64,000 nt of DNA from Cephalotrichum gorgonifer (Eukaryota > Ascomycota > Sordariomycetes > Microascales > Microascaceae): contig ONZQ02000006.1 in assembly GCA_900312665.1 (NCBI GenBank), positions 124,001-188,000 on the forward strand. Reading direction: 5' to 3'. Shown piece by piece: positions 10,752 to 21,920 of the stretch. The position numbers and the translations under genes are program-made. Under the pieces are notes generated by a model. It searched no databases and was not told the DNA's origin. It worked only from the letters and a program-made list of their open reading frames with translations. The first letter of the stretch is position 1. The number at the start of each line of letters is the position of its first letter.

Positions 10752-13288
10752 CACGCTAGATATTTTGGTATGGAGCGCGGGCGGGCGGGTGGGGGTAGAG
10801 ACAAAGAAATAACTACTAGGAATGAAAGATAGGATTTCCGTCTCAAGCTTTCCTCCGTATGTGGCCTATTATAATGCGTAGGACGACGTCATATACAAAG
10901 TAAGACCAGTCGAGGCTAGCTCGGATCGCGGCACCTAGCTTCCAACGGCGTTGGAAGGAGCAAGCCTTAGTTCAATGTATAGATCGGACCTACATGGAGC
11001 CGGATGGGGGGTGTCTAACGGGCGAGGGTGCTGCCAATCCTAGGTGTGTTCATGGTCGACAACTACGCCCAATGCTTCCCTCGCCGAATGTGGTATGAAC
11101 AGGTTTCGTCTATAAATCCCATCCAAAGACAGAACTGCATCTCATGTCCAGCTGCTGGATTATGGAATCCCGGAGACTAGCGTAATTCCCCCTCCGATGT
11201 CTCCTATTCTATCTCACTCACACACTCTCGCTCCTCATGTGTTCGCCAAAAACAGAGCCAAGACGGACTCTGCAAACCATGAACAGCCATCCACCCTAAT
11301 TTTTCTCGTAAAGTCATGGAAAGATGCTCCTGCCGTGTAGATCTATGCTATTAATCAAATAAAAAAACGGGGGCGATGGTATTATAGATGAATAGTGAGG
11401 GGCCAGGTCGATCACGGCCGACAGCCGGGCTTGGGGTTAATAGGGATACTTGCCGGCTATTATACATCTCGTCCGGACATCACTCTGTACCAGGGCCCAA
11501 TGGGAGGGTAATTGGGGTTCCGTTGACGATTTGCCCTCCGCTGTGCCTAGCTCAGAGTTACATATTCTCCCCGGGGTTCAGGTGTAAGACAAGAGGCCCG
11601 CGCCAGTGTTCAGGGACCCCCCGGCTTCGAATCGCCCAAATACCATGTTGTCCTATGTTCTGTTCTCCTAAGTGAACCGGTAATGAGTTCGTGGTGGGCA
11701 CCTTACTTCGGCAGGCAATTATGTAGTGAATTAAGTTCCGTAGCTCCGACGTTGCATTTCTTTTCCCCCGACGCCGCCCATGACATCAATAACACGAGGT
11801 GCAACTCGCCAAGAAACGGATAGTTTTCAAGAGCTATTAACTACGACTTACACCGTTTTGTTCCCCTTCCCAAAGAATATAAGTACGTCCGAACCCTGTT
11901 CCCCCAGGCGGACCCATAAAGTGGGCAAAAGTTGCAATCTAAGCTCCGCCGATTCCATTCGTGGAAAAATTAGTCTCGCGTGGTTCTGCCGGGGAACGGG
12001 TACCTTATTATGCGAGATCCAGTCCTCGAATAGCAGCTCAGCTCCTGTATCGGTCATAGTAGGCGAGACGGACGCAGATGAGGCGAGAATATATATATCC
12101 CACGTGTTATAGCGAGTGCAATATGTTCCGAGATTTCTCTTGTAAAACAGAATCGGTCGTCATGCGATTCCGGTAACAGCTATTTACCCATACGCAACTC
12201 GTATATCCCGAGAACTACTGCATCTCGCTCGCTCCCCATGGGGAACGAACTCCTTCCTGGCATCAGCATGCACAATGAGTCTGGGCGGGAGGTCCACGCA
12301 GATACTCCTTCGGCGCCCCCCCTCTCCGTCAATATCCTGCGGTCGGAGAAACCCACTTACACGCTTCATTTACTAGTACTATACCGGTACATTCACTAAG
12401 TGCCAAGCTCCTTGTGTCCGTGAACACGGGGAAAGCAGTCAAATCCTCCGGACTCCGAGCCTCACTCGGTAGTCACACCTCCTCCTCCTTGCACTTGACT
12501 CGCTCTGCTTTCACCCGTAGGAAATACGACGTAATATCGTCACAGCCCAGTATCCCACGTCCGCAGCCCTATTTACCCTCATTCTTCCATGCGGGGGAAT
12601 ACAACGTAGAGGCCCCCACCTAGATGATCTACACTATGAGTTTCCGGCATTGGATGAGTAGTGAAAGGAACTGGCCCTGGGCTGTACCTATTCGACCATG
12701 GAGAACCAATCGCTAGGTCGCTCACACCCGTTCTCCGCACACTCTATGAGCCTTCCGCATCCAGCGTATCATTAATACTATTATAGCTGTTCCGTTCTCC
12801 ACCTTGGTTCGTGCCAGCTTATGGAACCCCCAAGCCAGAGGACTAAATTATATCCGGGGAAAGAAGCATGCAGCCACCAGGATGAGCCGGGAGAAACGAG
12901 ACCGGGGGAGCGGGGGTACCACGCCTCGCGCTAATCTAGTCACCGGGACGGAGAACACTACGTACGTCGTAGAAGCAATATCGACGTCTTCTCCCGGCCG
13001 GAGGGGCCCTAGAGATGTCGCGAATCATGCCCCTTCCGCAAAGGACGATTCGGGTTCCTGGACACGGCCTCCTTATACTCTACCCCCCCTCCAGATATCT
13101 ATATTATATCATTGTCCGCCCGAGCAGAAAGATCTCGAGATATTCCTCACGACTCACTATCTCCTGCCTACACTCTCTCGTTCTAGCTAGGTATGCACGC
13201 ACCGCGCCAATATATTTTCCCCCTGACGTAGAGAGAAGAAGACGCTTACAAGTAGAAGTCCAAAAGAAGCATCGTCACAACCGTCAAA
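10752..13288. other. Gene-poor spacer between AA9 and CE15 genes
   Basis: About 2.5 kb with no convincing coding frame. Short frames (11388-11675, 11780-12112, 12804-13190) have mixed composition and no domains. A TATAAT-like run near 10868 could serve the AA9 gene, and GCCAATATATTTT near 13203-13216 could serve the esterase. The rest may be decayed repeat or long regulatory DNA. Confidence 0.4.
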
Positions 13289-14494
13289 ATGGTCCACCTC
13301 AGCTCCGCTGCCCTCCTCCTCGCGGGCACGGCTCTCGCCATGCCCGCCAACAAGTCTCCGCGCCAGGACGCCGCTGCCTGCGACGCCAAGGCCGCTCTCC
13401 CGACCGTCAACAGCGCCACCCTCCCCAACCCCTTCAAGTTCTGGGACGGCTCCGACGTCCTGACCGTCGAGGACTTCAAGTGCCGCCAGAAGCAGCTGCA
13501 GTATGCCCTCGAGCAGACCGAGCTCGGCGACTTCCCTCCCCCACCTGACAGCGTCACCGCCACCTTGACCGGCCAGGGCCTCTCCATCGCGGTCAACGCC
13601 AACGGCAACAGTATCACCTTCAGCGTCAGAATCTCGGGTGCCGGTAGCGGCAGCTCTCCCAGCGGAGCGGTCATCGCTTACGGCGCCTCCTCCGTCCCGG
13701 TGCCCGCCGGCGTCGCCACCATTGCCTTCTCCAACGACGGCTTCGCCGCCCAGTCTGGCCAGGCGTCCCGCGGCCAGGGTCTCTTCTACAACCTCTTTGG
13801 CAGGGACCACTCCGCTGGTGCCCTGACCGCCTGGGCCTGGGGCGTCGGCCGAATTGTGGACGCCCTCGAGCAGCTGGGCCCCGAGGCGACGGGCATCGAC
13901 CCCACCCGCCTGGCCGTGACGGGGTGCTCCCGCAACGGGAAGGGCGCCTTCATCGCCGGCGCCCTGGAGCCGCGCATCGCGCTCACGATCCCGCAGGAGT
14001 CCGGGTCCGGCGGCGCCGCGTGCTGGCGCATCGCCGACGACGAGAAGGCCAAGGGCGCCAACATCCAGCACGCCGGCCAGATCGTCGGCGAGAACGTGTG
14101 GTTCTCGCCGCGCTTCAACAGCTGGACGAGCAAGATCAGCCAGGACCCCGTCGACCACGAGGCCCTCGTCGCCCTCATCGCCCCCCGCGGCCTGTACATC
14201 CCCGAGAACAACATTGACTGGCTCGGCCCCGTCGCCATCACCGGATGCATGCAGGCCTCGCAGGCCATCTACAAGGCCCTCGGCGTCCCCACGCACATGG
14301 GCTTCTCGCTCACCGGGGGCCACAACCACTGTCAATTCCCCGGTAGCCAGCAGAGCCAGATCGCCCAGTACTGGAGCTACTTCATCCAGGGTGGCACCAC
14401 TGCGCCGTCAGCCATCTCCGAAAGCACCGTCACTGTTGATATTGCCAAGTGGGCTCCCTGGGGTGATATCCCCACCCTCACCGGCGAGTGGTAA
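13289..14494 (+). CDS. 4-O-methyl-glucuronoyl methylesterase, CE15 (secreted)
   Basis: Serine esterase that splits ester bonds between lignin alcohols and glucuronic acid on glucuronoxylan. A single exon of 401 aa. The signal peptide is MVHLSSAALLLAGTALA, followed by a short propeptide with a dibasic-like PRQ segment. The nucleophile lies in VTGCSRNGKGA, the CE15 Gly-Cys-Ser-Arg motif. PQESGSGGAACWR carries the conserved Glu and Cys region, and SLTGGHNHCQFP carries the catalytic His. No CBM1 is present, so this is a bare catalytic domain. Codon third positions are very GC-rich, typical of a highly expressed secreted fungal enzyme. Its nearest neighbour gene is the AA9 LPMO. Confidence 0.95.
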   Translation: MVHLSSAALLLAGTALAMPANKSPRQDAAACDAKAALPTVNSATLPNPFKFWDGSDVLTVEDFKCRQKQLQYALEQTELGDFPPPPDSVTATLTGQGLSIAVNANGNSITFSVRISGAGSGSSPSGAVIAYGASSVPVPAGVATIAFSNDGFAAQSGQASRGQGLFYNLFGRDHSAGALTAWAWGVGRIVDALEQLGPEATGIDPTRLAVTGCSRNGKGAFIAGALEPRIALTIPQESGSGGAACWRIADDEKAKGANIQHAGQIVGENVWFSPRFNSWTSKISQDPVDHEALVALIAPRGLYIPENNIDWLGPVAITGCMQASQAIYKALGVPTHMGFSLTGGHNHCQFPGSQQSQIAQYWSYFIQGGTTAPSAISESTVTVDIAKWAPWGDIPTLTGEW

Positions 14495-17385
14495 GTAGGC
14501 GGCGCGTTTCCAAGCCTGTGGGAGGTTAGGAAAAGGAGGTTGGGGAATATGTAGGGTTGGAGTGCGTCCCATTGCCCGACAACAGTGCGGACGCCTGTAC
14601 TTATTCATCGTTGAGGCTTCATGTACATGTGGGACGAAAAGACTAGTTTAGTTGGTCGAAATGTAGCCCTAGATCAATTTTTGATCTGATCTCGTTTGTG
14701 TCTGCCGCGACTCTCGTACACGAAATTCTCCGTGTCTCTAGCTTTGCCTTGAGGACACTATTCCAAGTAGAGTCATCTCTAACTTGAGGGCAGAGCTTGG
14801 ACCGCCCAAGGGAACAAAAGATGATTTGGGTCTCGCCTATCAAGACTCACGTCATATGAGGAGTATAGATTGACACATAGGGGCCGGATCGCATAACCTT
14901 AAAGTGTAAGAGTATGGAAACGATCCGCCCAACCATCCTTCTGGGATCCCATGGTCGCGCAGAGCACTGCTTCTTACCCACCAGGTAGAGCACCTTATAG
15001 CTAACTACTGTAGCATACTCCTGTCTAAACTGTAGATCAAAAGACTTTGCATGACGGTGGGGTAGGGAGTAGTGTCCCCGGGGGGCCGCCAACATGACCG
15101 AGGCGTTTATGCTTAAACTTGGCCTATGCCAGAGCAGATCATCGGGAAGTCGGTTAAAGCGAGCTGACCGGGCGCAACTAAGGGCGGCGATAACAGTCCT
15201 CGTCCATAGACAAAGGCGGGAAATCAGAGAGAAAATGTACTTATACCGAGAGGAGAGAGATCAAACAACTGCTGAAGTTGAACTGTCCCAGTCGCAGATG
15301 ACAGTGGGGAGAAACGACAAGACCCAACCGCCAATTCGGTATATGCCAGCTGTTGAGCTGGTGGGCACTTGGGCATAATTGTATCATCCATCTCACACTT
15401 CCCTCTCAGACCCCACAGAGCTCACCCCACGGAGCTCTAGGACACAACGTGCCTCCTAGTGGCCCGTGTGGGAGGAGGGAAGGAGAGCAATCCCAGCCTC
15501 AAACATGGTCTCCTTGAGGATCGGATGACCATCAGGCCGAAAGTGGACAGGATGGCACAATCATGTCGACGCGCGTACCACGGGTACCCGAAATGTTAAG
15601 ACCTAAGCAGCATGGGTTACGATATGATCAATAAGTCTAAAGTAGGAGGTGGCAAGGTAATGATTATCTGCGGATCATGGTCCCGTTTGGAGCATCTCTT
15701 GCAACTTGCACCGCGACCGGGGGTCCCCCCTTCGAGGGTAGTGGCACCGTTGGCGGGGAAGCGCGTTGCGTCTCCGGCCGGGGCCGCGATTTCAGAAGAC
15801 GCCCCGTCGTTATTTTTGGACTGAAGAGGTCAAGGTTGGGGAGCTTGCTCTCGAGAGGTTAAACCCGCCAACCCGAAAGCTGAGGGCCTCGAGAGTGGAG
15901 ACAAGGGTCCGTGTACAAAGTTTGGTCTCATGTCAAGCGATTCACACAAGGGGGCTCAAAACAATGATCTGTTTAGAGAAACCTCTTTCCATATTCCCAC
16001 GAATCAACGGCCGTCTCCACCGAGGTTCACGTTCACGGCCGGGTTTACCTCGATCAGGCGGTAAGATGAGATCGAACATGTCCGGGGTACGGTGGGCGAA
16101 GGGCGCCTGCAATTGAACGGAACATGGGTTGAATGTTGAGGCGAACCAGTAGATCTCTAGATCTTTCAAACCTGACGAGTCTCGAAGACGTCTCAGGGGC
16201 TGGTTGGTGCCGTTTGATCTGAGGCGGCCCCAGGATGGGCTCCTGCCAAAATTGCGCAGGGGCCAGAATAAGCTATGCCCCACTACCGCCCCTGCGCTCA
16301 AGTGTCACACACTTGACACTGTTAAAGTCAGCCAAACATGAACTGATGTCACAGTGCTAATATAATTGCTGTAGCCAAACCCCCTTGGGCTAATTCACTG
16401 TAAGCTATTTCAGGCTTAAGCTCTCAGCCAATTAGAGCGCAGGAAAATTCACACTAACATTATACTCGGACGCTACGGAAGTGGGTGGAGCAAATGGAGG
16501 ACCATTTTCAGACTTTGCTCAGGCACTAGTTACATTCTCACAGCATCGTGACTCTTCTTGTGCCTGAAACGTCGGGTCGCGCCTTCTCTAGACTACAGTT
16601 CGTGGGGGCGGCAGGGCCGCTGGGGATGATCCTAATTGGCCAGAGCAAGGTCAAGTCTCAGGGTGGTGGTATTATCTTGGCTGCATCAAAGGGAAAGAAG
16701 CGGCGTGCGAGCTGCTCTCAGTTCACTTTTTGGAATGGGAGATCTCCAAAGCGTTGGAAACCACTATCGAGCCTCTGATCAGATCAACTGTCCATTTGTA
16801 CTTCAGTAAACCATCTGCGTGCAACCACGGCCTTCCTTTCCCCTTTCAACCGAATGGACCCCACATCGCGGGTCATTACTGGCTGGCGCTCAGACCTCCA
16901 GAGGGCAGGGTTCTTGGCCGAATCCCAAAACGAGACCGTATACTCTCAGTCGTCCGCTACCAGGGGAGGATCGCGACCTGTTTGACGTCACAGTAGCTCT
17001 CCTTCCCCTGTTCACGACCCCCGAGTTCGTTCCTAGCCAGCCCCGACACCGTGTCAGTGACCCCCGTCGAGGGGTCGTGGTTTCGGCGACTGAGGAGATC
17101 CGAGAGGGGCCAATGACCTAGTCGGTTTTCCCGCATTGCGTCTTGGCGCCGTCCCAAAATGTAGGCCCTCGAATGTTCATGCCGTGCCCGTCTCAATGAG
17201 GCCCCGCGCCGTATGATCGTCACCAGGGGTGTCCCCGATCGAGGGCCCGTCCTCCCCCCAGCCTCCCATACACGCTATGGGAAACCTAGTATCCTAAAGC
17301 GAGTCCATCGTAGTCACTGGACCCTTCGGATCGACTCCCTTGAGCACGTTTAGCCGGGTCGTCGTGCTTTCCTTCCTGATGGACG
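14495..17385. other. Intergenic, about 2.9 kb, no supported gene
   Basis: Frames up to 119 aa occur on both strands but none shows a domain, signal peptide or splice-consistent extension. A perfect 8-bp inverted repeat with a 3-bp spacer lies at 16298-16316 and a CRE-type octamer TGACGTCA at 16983-16990. The last 1 kb is likely promoter for the secreted-protein gene that follows. Confidence 0.4.
16983..16990. promoter_or_regulatory. CRE/ATF-type palindrome TGACGTCA
   Basis: Perfect eight-base ATF/CREB palindrome 663 bp before the start codon of the secreted-protein gene at 17654. Fungal bZIP factors of the Atf1 family bind this sequence. Function here is inferred from position only. Confidence 0.3.
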
Positions 17386-17394
17386 TATATATAT
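17386..17394 (+). promoter_or_regulatory. TATA box of the secreted-protein gene
   Basis: TATATATAT lies 260 bp before the start codon at 17654 and is followed by a CT-rich leader, the usual layout of a strongly expressed fungal promoter. It implies a 5' UTR of roughly 200 nt. Confidence 0.5.
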
Positions 17395-17653
17395 GGATGT
17401 TCCCTTCGTCGATCAACGCCATTGTTTCTTTCTTCTCTCGCATCTCCAGTTCAATTTCAACCAAGTCTTCAGCTCGCCCTTGTTTTCTCCACGCAGTTCT
17501 GTGAACGCATTCTTTCGTTTCTCTTCGGTTTAACTACATTCATTTTTATCTTGTACTTCAAACCATATACCGCCCGGCCGGTCCTTTCGATTCTCACTTA
17601 CTATCGTGTCATTTTCAGATTTGAAAAGAAAACAAAACAAAAAAACAGCTACC

Positions 17654-18843
17654 ATGTCTGCCACCAAGCTTACCATCATCGCCCTTGCCATTGCCTTCGT
17701 CGAGGCTCGGTTCGGACAGGAGGGACTCGTCCAAGCTGAAATCAGTGCCCTCCCCTTCGGCGACCCGGGTGTGGCCGCCACCCTTGCTGGCCAGTCCCCC
17801 GGTGTCCTCCTTGCCGGAGCTGGTCCTTGCGAGAAGGTGAGTGCACAATGGTCCTTCTGGCAAGAGTATTTGTGAGCATTGATACTAACACAATCGCAGC
17901 TTTTGCTCGCGGATGAAATCGTGGCCCAGCTTGGCGATGACCCCGCTGTCATTGCTGCCGCCATCAGCCTCGTGGCCGCCGAGGTAAGTAGCCGAGCCTT
18001 AACCCACCGACACATCGTTGTAACTAACACTTCAACCAGCGAAACTTCAACCCGTCCGCTGTCGACACTGGTGACATTTGCGCCGATCCTTCGCTCCCCG
18101 CCACCGAGGCCCTCCGCGGGATCGTCCCCCTCTTCGACCCTGCTGTGGATGGATCTGACGTCGAGAATGCCAACTCCGCCACGTCGGTCCAGACCCCCTT
18201 CGATGCCGTCGGCCTTTCGGTTGCCGAGGTCGCCATCGCCCAGGGCTTTACCAACTTCCGTGCCATAGATGCAGCTGGCACTGAGGTTGCTCTGGCCGGG
18301 CTTGGCGCGGGTGCAGGTGCAGGTGCTGGAGCCGGAGATGGAGCTGGAGCCGGAGATGGAGCTGGAGCTGGTGCTGCTGATGATGCTGCGGAAGATGATG
18401 CTGCGGAAGATGATGCCGCCGCTGGCTGCAATGCCGGCGTTGACGATGCCGGAGATGCCAACGCCGGAGATGCCAACGCCGGAGATGCCAACGCTGGAGA
18501 TGCCAACGCCGGAAACGACGATGAAGCAGATGCTGGGGGAGCTGCTGATTTTGGTCTATGCGACCCAACGATAAGATTCGAGGGGGGTCTCGGCGGACGT
18601 CCTGCGGACGAGTTCACCTTCCAGTCCAACGATCCGGCCATCGAGGCCAACCAGCAGGAGGCTCTCAACCCGGACATCATCGTCAACCGTATCTGTGATG
18701 AGCTCAACAACATTTGCGAGGCGAACGATGCCGCGATCAACGCTTGCACGGCAGCTCAACAGTCGCTGAAAGACCAGGGGCTCGGTGTTGGCGACGGAGA
18801 GGCCGTCGTGACCGCCTTCAACGACCTAATCCTCGCTGCGTAA
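17654..18843 (+). CDS. Secreted Gly/Ala/Asp-rich protein with internal repeats, function unknown
   Basis: Exons 17654-17836, 17900-17983 and 18040-18843 give 356 aa. The N-terminus MSATKLTIIALAIAFVEARF reads as a signal peptide. A first conserved-looking domain contains PGVAATLAGQSPGVLLAGAG and four spaced cysteines up to about residue 110. A low-complexity centre follows: Gly-Ala runs, then acidic Asp-Ala-Ala-Glu blocks, then four GDANA units. The C-terminal domain (after FGLCDPTIRFEGG) holds three more cysteines. I do not recognise a named family; it resembles cell-surface or extracellular matrix-type fungal proteins. The ATG at 17654 was chosen over an in-frame upstream codon at 17606 because it begins the signal peptide and has an ACC context. 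Confidence 0.8.
18451..18510 (+). repeat. Coding minisatellite, four 15-bp units
   Basis: Four head-to-tail copies of GGAGATGCCAACGCC, differing only by one C-to-T change in unit three. Each encodes GDANA inside the secreted protein. The unit length is a multiple of three, so copy-number change keeps the frame. Confidence 0.95.
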
Positions 18844-19659
18844 GCAATGCAGGTTTGAGTTTGGGAAGACGCGGGTGGGGGAAATGGGATCCGGGGGGGG
18901 GGAAAGGGGGGAAGGGTGGTTGTGGAGGCTGAAGAGGTGGGCAGAATGTGGCACATTCTCATTGTTGATATCGTATCTGGGCGCATTCCCGCCCTCGTCA
19001 AGTTGTTCTCTTCCTGTACTTCAACTCCGATTATGACTTTTTTTTTTTTTTAGTTCTCCTATCGTGGCGCTGTTTTAGGGGTCAACGAATAGTGACAGGG
19101 ATTCTACCAATGCACTTATCACACACGATTCGCGGAGACAACATTGCATTTATTTCGTGACCAAATGTGTCCAATTTTACTTGGTAGCAATCGGTGATGA
19201 ATTTTCTTAGGTTCTATTAGTGAGGCAACCTCCTTGGCGAAACTTGTTCTGCCGCTCCCTTACCGATCCATTCGTATCCAGCTCGAGGTCCGCGTTTGAG
19301 TAGAGAAGCAAGCTCCATAATAATAACAATTTGGGTCAAACCTTGTGTGTGCCCATTGGGATATCCGTGTAATACCTGGCTGGCTTTTTCAATGCCCTTC
19401 TCCCCTGGCGATAGAGTTCAACTAGACCTATAGCCTCCCAATGGGGACTTCCGGTACCCTGACTATGGCGGATGAGCTGAAAAGCTAATCTCACCATCTA
19501 AAAGTTAGCTATATAATAGAAGGGAGAGCCCCGTTCCGTGCCAGTCTAAGTATACACAAGTTTGGAAGAGAAAGAGGAGGGGGAACTGTTATGGAACCAA
19601 CAATAAGAATAGAGTATAGGACAAATATAAATGGATTTGATTTCATGTCTGAGTTTCTT
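18844..19659. other. 3' region and spacer after the secreted-protein gene
   Basis: Begins with a very G-rich stretch (about 18869-18930) and contains a 15-nt or longer T run at 19038-19052. No gene seen. Confidence 0.45.
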
Positions 19660-19696
19660 CTACTTGGTGGCATGTCCACTTACTACGGGCTTGAAG

Positions 19697-20982
19697 TTAT
19701 GGATTAATGTAAGTATACTCCCGATCTCCCACCTCTTTTTCACGAGCCACATCTGGTAGAACATACTTCTTCCCAGCGGTGCTATGCTCTCCAGGTCCCA
19801 GTATAGTGTTAACTCCGCGGAAATCTTCAACAACATAACCCTGTGTCGTCTTTTCATGCTCGGCATCCGCTCTCATCTCCATCGACGATGTGCATCCAGA
19901 GGCGTCTGGCAAAGCTCGCACACATTCGCCCGAGGTTAGTCTGCCCCAACGAGTTCCTGTCAATCCACCTCCCGGTGCTGCCAAAGCTATCTCCAGTCCC
20001 TCGATCCGTTTGTCCTTGACCTCCGCTTTTGCGGACAGTGGCCGTATCGCCTCAATTGCATGCCTTCACTAATACCTGGTAGAGGGTCAGCATAGTCGGT
20101 ATCCACTAACAATGGCCGAGAGGCGTCTCCGAGAGGGGAGGCGACCTCCAGCTCTAGGGCCGGGTCTGCTGAGGATCCAGCACTCTGCTTACCAACTTAT
20201 CGTAGATAGCCGGGTTTCCCGCTCCCTGGGAATAGCGACTAGCCTCTATTTCCAATGATGGAGCCGACCCCTGGCTCCGGCGTACATGAAGCCGTACGAG
20301 GGAACCTCCATCTCATCCCGTATCTATCAACACCGGAGACTTCGACGCGCAATGCATACTCCCGTAACTGGGCTGCCTCGAGCTCGAGTCCCTTCAATTC
20401 ATCTTCTGTGGGCTCCATCGTCCTCACTCACTCGTCGTGTTGACGGCGGACACCGATATCGGGTGAGCTGGCATCCCATTTGGTGTCAGAGTCCCAACTG
20501 AGCTATCATCGCATCTTTTTTTCGGGGGGAACGAACAGTACTCTTCCTCTCTCCTCGAGCACACGACGAACCTTCCAGATTTTGATCAACTTCGGGATGG
20601 GTAGATATCCAGGCGACTCTAAGAATGTCGTGCTGCCTCGGCTCCCCTACTGCTGTCATCTCTGCTGCTGTAATTGCTGCCGTCGCCGTTGCGAAGTAAC
20701 CCATGGGGTGCTGTCCAAACATGTTAGGATGGAAATAATCGCAAGCAGGATTCAAACAATACGTACCGTATTCCACTTGGGAGCGTCCTCGTCTACCCCA
20801 GGGGGCTGGTTGTCGGCCCCTCCCCCGTCCAGATCGGAGCCAGCTCCTGGAAAACTCCAGATCATACCGTCGGGTGTGACTGCAGTTACCACGACCTGCA
20901 GTATGGTTTCTCGGAGCCGGCTCGCATCCGCTCCAAGCAGTTGCAACCCTCCCTCCGATGGAGATATTGACTCTGCTCCCAT
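19697..20982 (-). pseudogene. Decayed multi-exon gene or gene pair with two related segments
   Basis: Read on the minus strand, several frames look coding but do not join into one intact model. Segment 1 (20982-20767) starts MGAESISPSEGG, contains LRETILQVVVTAVTPDGMIW and ends PKWNT before a GTACGT donor. Segment 2 (about 20412-20241) starts MEPTEDELKG and contains LREYALRVEVSGVDRYGMRW. The two align over some 35 residues, so they are paralogous. A further open frame at about 20070-19697 (SAKAEVKDKRIEGLE, then EKTTQGYVVEDFRGVNT) follows. Frame changes between blocks are not all explained by good splice sites. I do not know the family. A live gene with unusual splicing is possible. Confidence 0.4.
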
Positions 20983-21046
20983 GTCCTTCCTAATCAGCCA
21001 ATAGGGCCAGCGTTGCCACCATAGCGTTTTAGCATCCTAGATTCAT

Positions 21047-21660
21047 AGCTTATGCAGGACTAGATGCTAGGCGAAGGAGCGAGTTAGCATATAAATACAT
21101 AAACAAGTCAAAGGCCAATAGGTGATCCCTCCCACACCTGATTTGTGCTTTTCCAGACGGTACAATGTGACGTCGAATGTAAGTGTATGCCTTGCCTTGC
21201 CCTCTTTGTGACAAGGTGACCTCCTTCGAAAGAACCTCGGTCACTTGGTTGATGGTGTCTCGATCAAGGTTGTGGTACACTATGGCAGGGACACGGGCGA
21301 GGCGTGCTCGTAGCTAGCGCTGGGCTTGCAGTAGATATGTAAGATTAGATTCTCAGCAAACTGAGTGAGTTAGGGTATAAACAAATAATAAAGGGATTGA
21401 TTAATGTCCGTGAAGAGGTGAGAGCGGTTCCTCCTGTGGCGAGCCACCGACCAAACTGCAGAGCAGGGAATGGCAGATGATACCGTTTTCGTCCGGGATA
21501 TGACGGGGAGGGATTATTTATAGCATATGCAGGACTAGATGCTCGGCAAAAGTGAGCGAGTTAGAGAATAAAAAAAAGTGGCGATTGATTAGTGGCCGTG
21601 ATGCAACAGAGCAGTTCCTCCTGTGGCGAGCTACTGACGAAACCGCCGAGCAGGTGGCCT
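21047..21660. repeat. Dispersed repeat, three diverged copies
   Basis: Three related blocks: about 21047-21110, 21340-21475 and 21524-21660. The first and third share TATGCAGGACTAGATGCT. All three share a GAGTTAG core. The second and third share TTCCTCCTGTGGCGAG. Spacing and divergence suggest an old local duplication or fragments of a small mobile element. Confidence 0.7.
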
Positions 21661-21732
21661 TTTCACATGTTAGAGAAGATCCATCGATCAAGAACGCGAC
21701 TTCCTAATACGGGTATGAGAATAGAACCATCC

Positions 21733-21920
21733 TTCACCAGAAGGAAGGCACAAGACGGGTGTGATAGTAGAATCTTAGTTCACCAGAAGGAAGGCACAAG
21801 ACAGGTATATGACAGTATGTATAATCATCATTCACCAGAAGGAAGGCACAAGATGCGCATATGAGAGTATATGAGAGTATATGAGAGTAAAATCATCATT
21901 CACTAGAAGGAAGGCACAAG
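21733..21920. repeat. Tandem repeat with 22-bp core, four units
   Basis: The core TTCACCAGAAGGAAGGCACA plus AG starts at 21733, 21779 and 21831; a copy with one change starts at 21899. Units are 46, 52 and 68 bp long. The length difference comes from variable tails, including three copies of ATATGAGAGT at about 21860-21889. Confidence 0.9.

Noticed and set aside
14001..14010. Second CCGGNNCCGG match (CCGGGTCCGG)
   Set aside because: Lies inside CE15 coding sequence for a Gly-Ser run, so it is most likely chance.
13187..14335. Long minus-strand frame of 382 aa
   Set aside because: Exactly antisense to the CE15 gene; low-complexity Gly/Val/Asp composition caused by GC-rich third positions of the real gene.
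17062..17080. Inverted repeat GACCCC...GGGGTC
   Set aside because: Six-base arms of G/C only; too short to separate from chance.
20484..20515. tRNA A-box-like string TAGCTCAGTTGG on the minus strand
   Set aside because: No B box (GGTTCGANNCC) at the right distance and no acceptor or anticodon stem can be formed.
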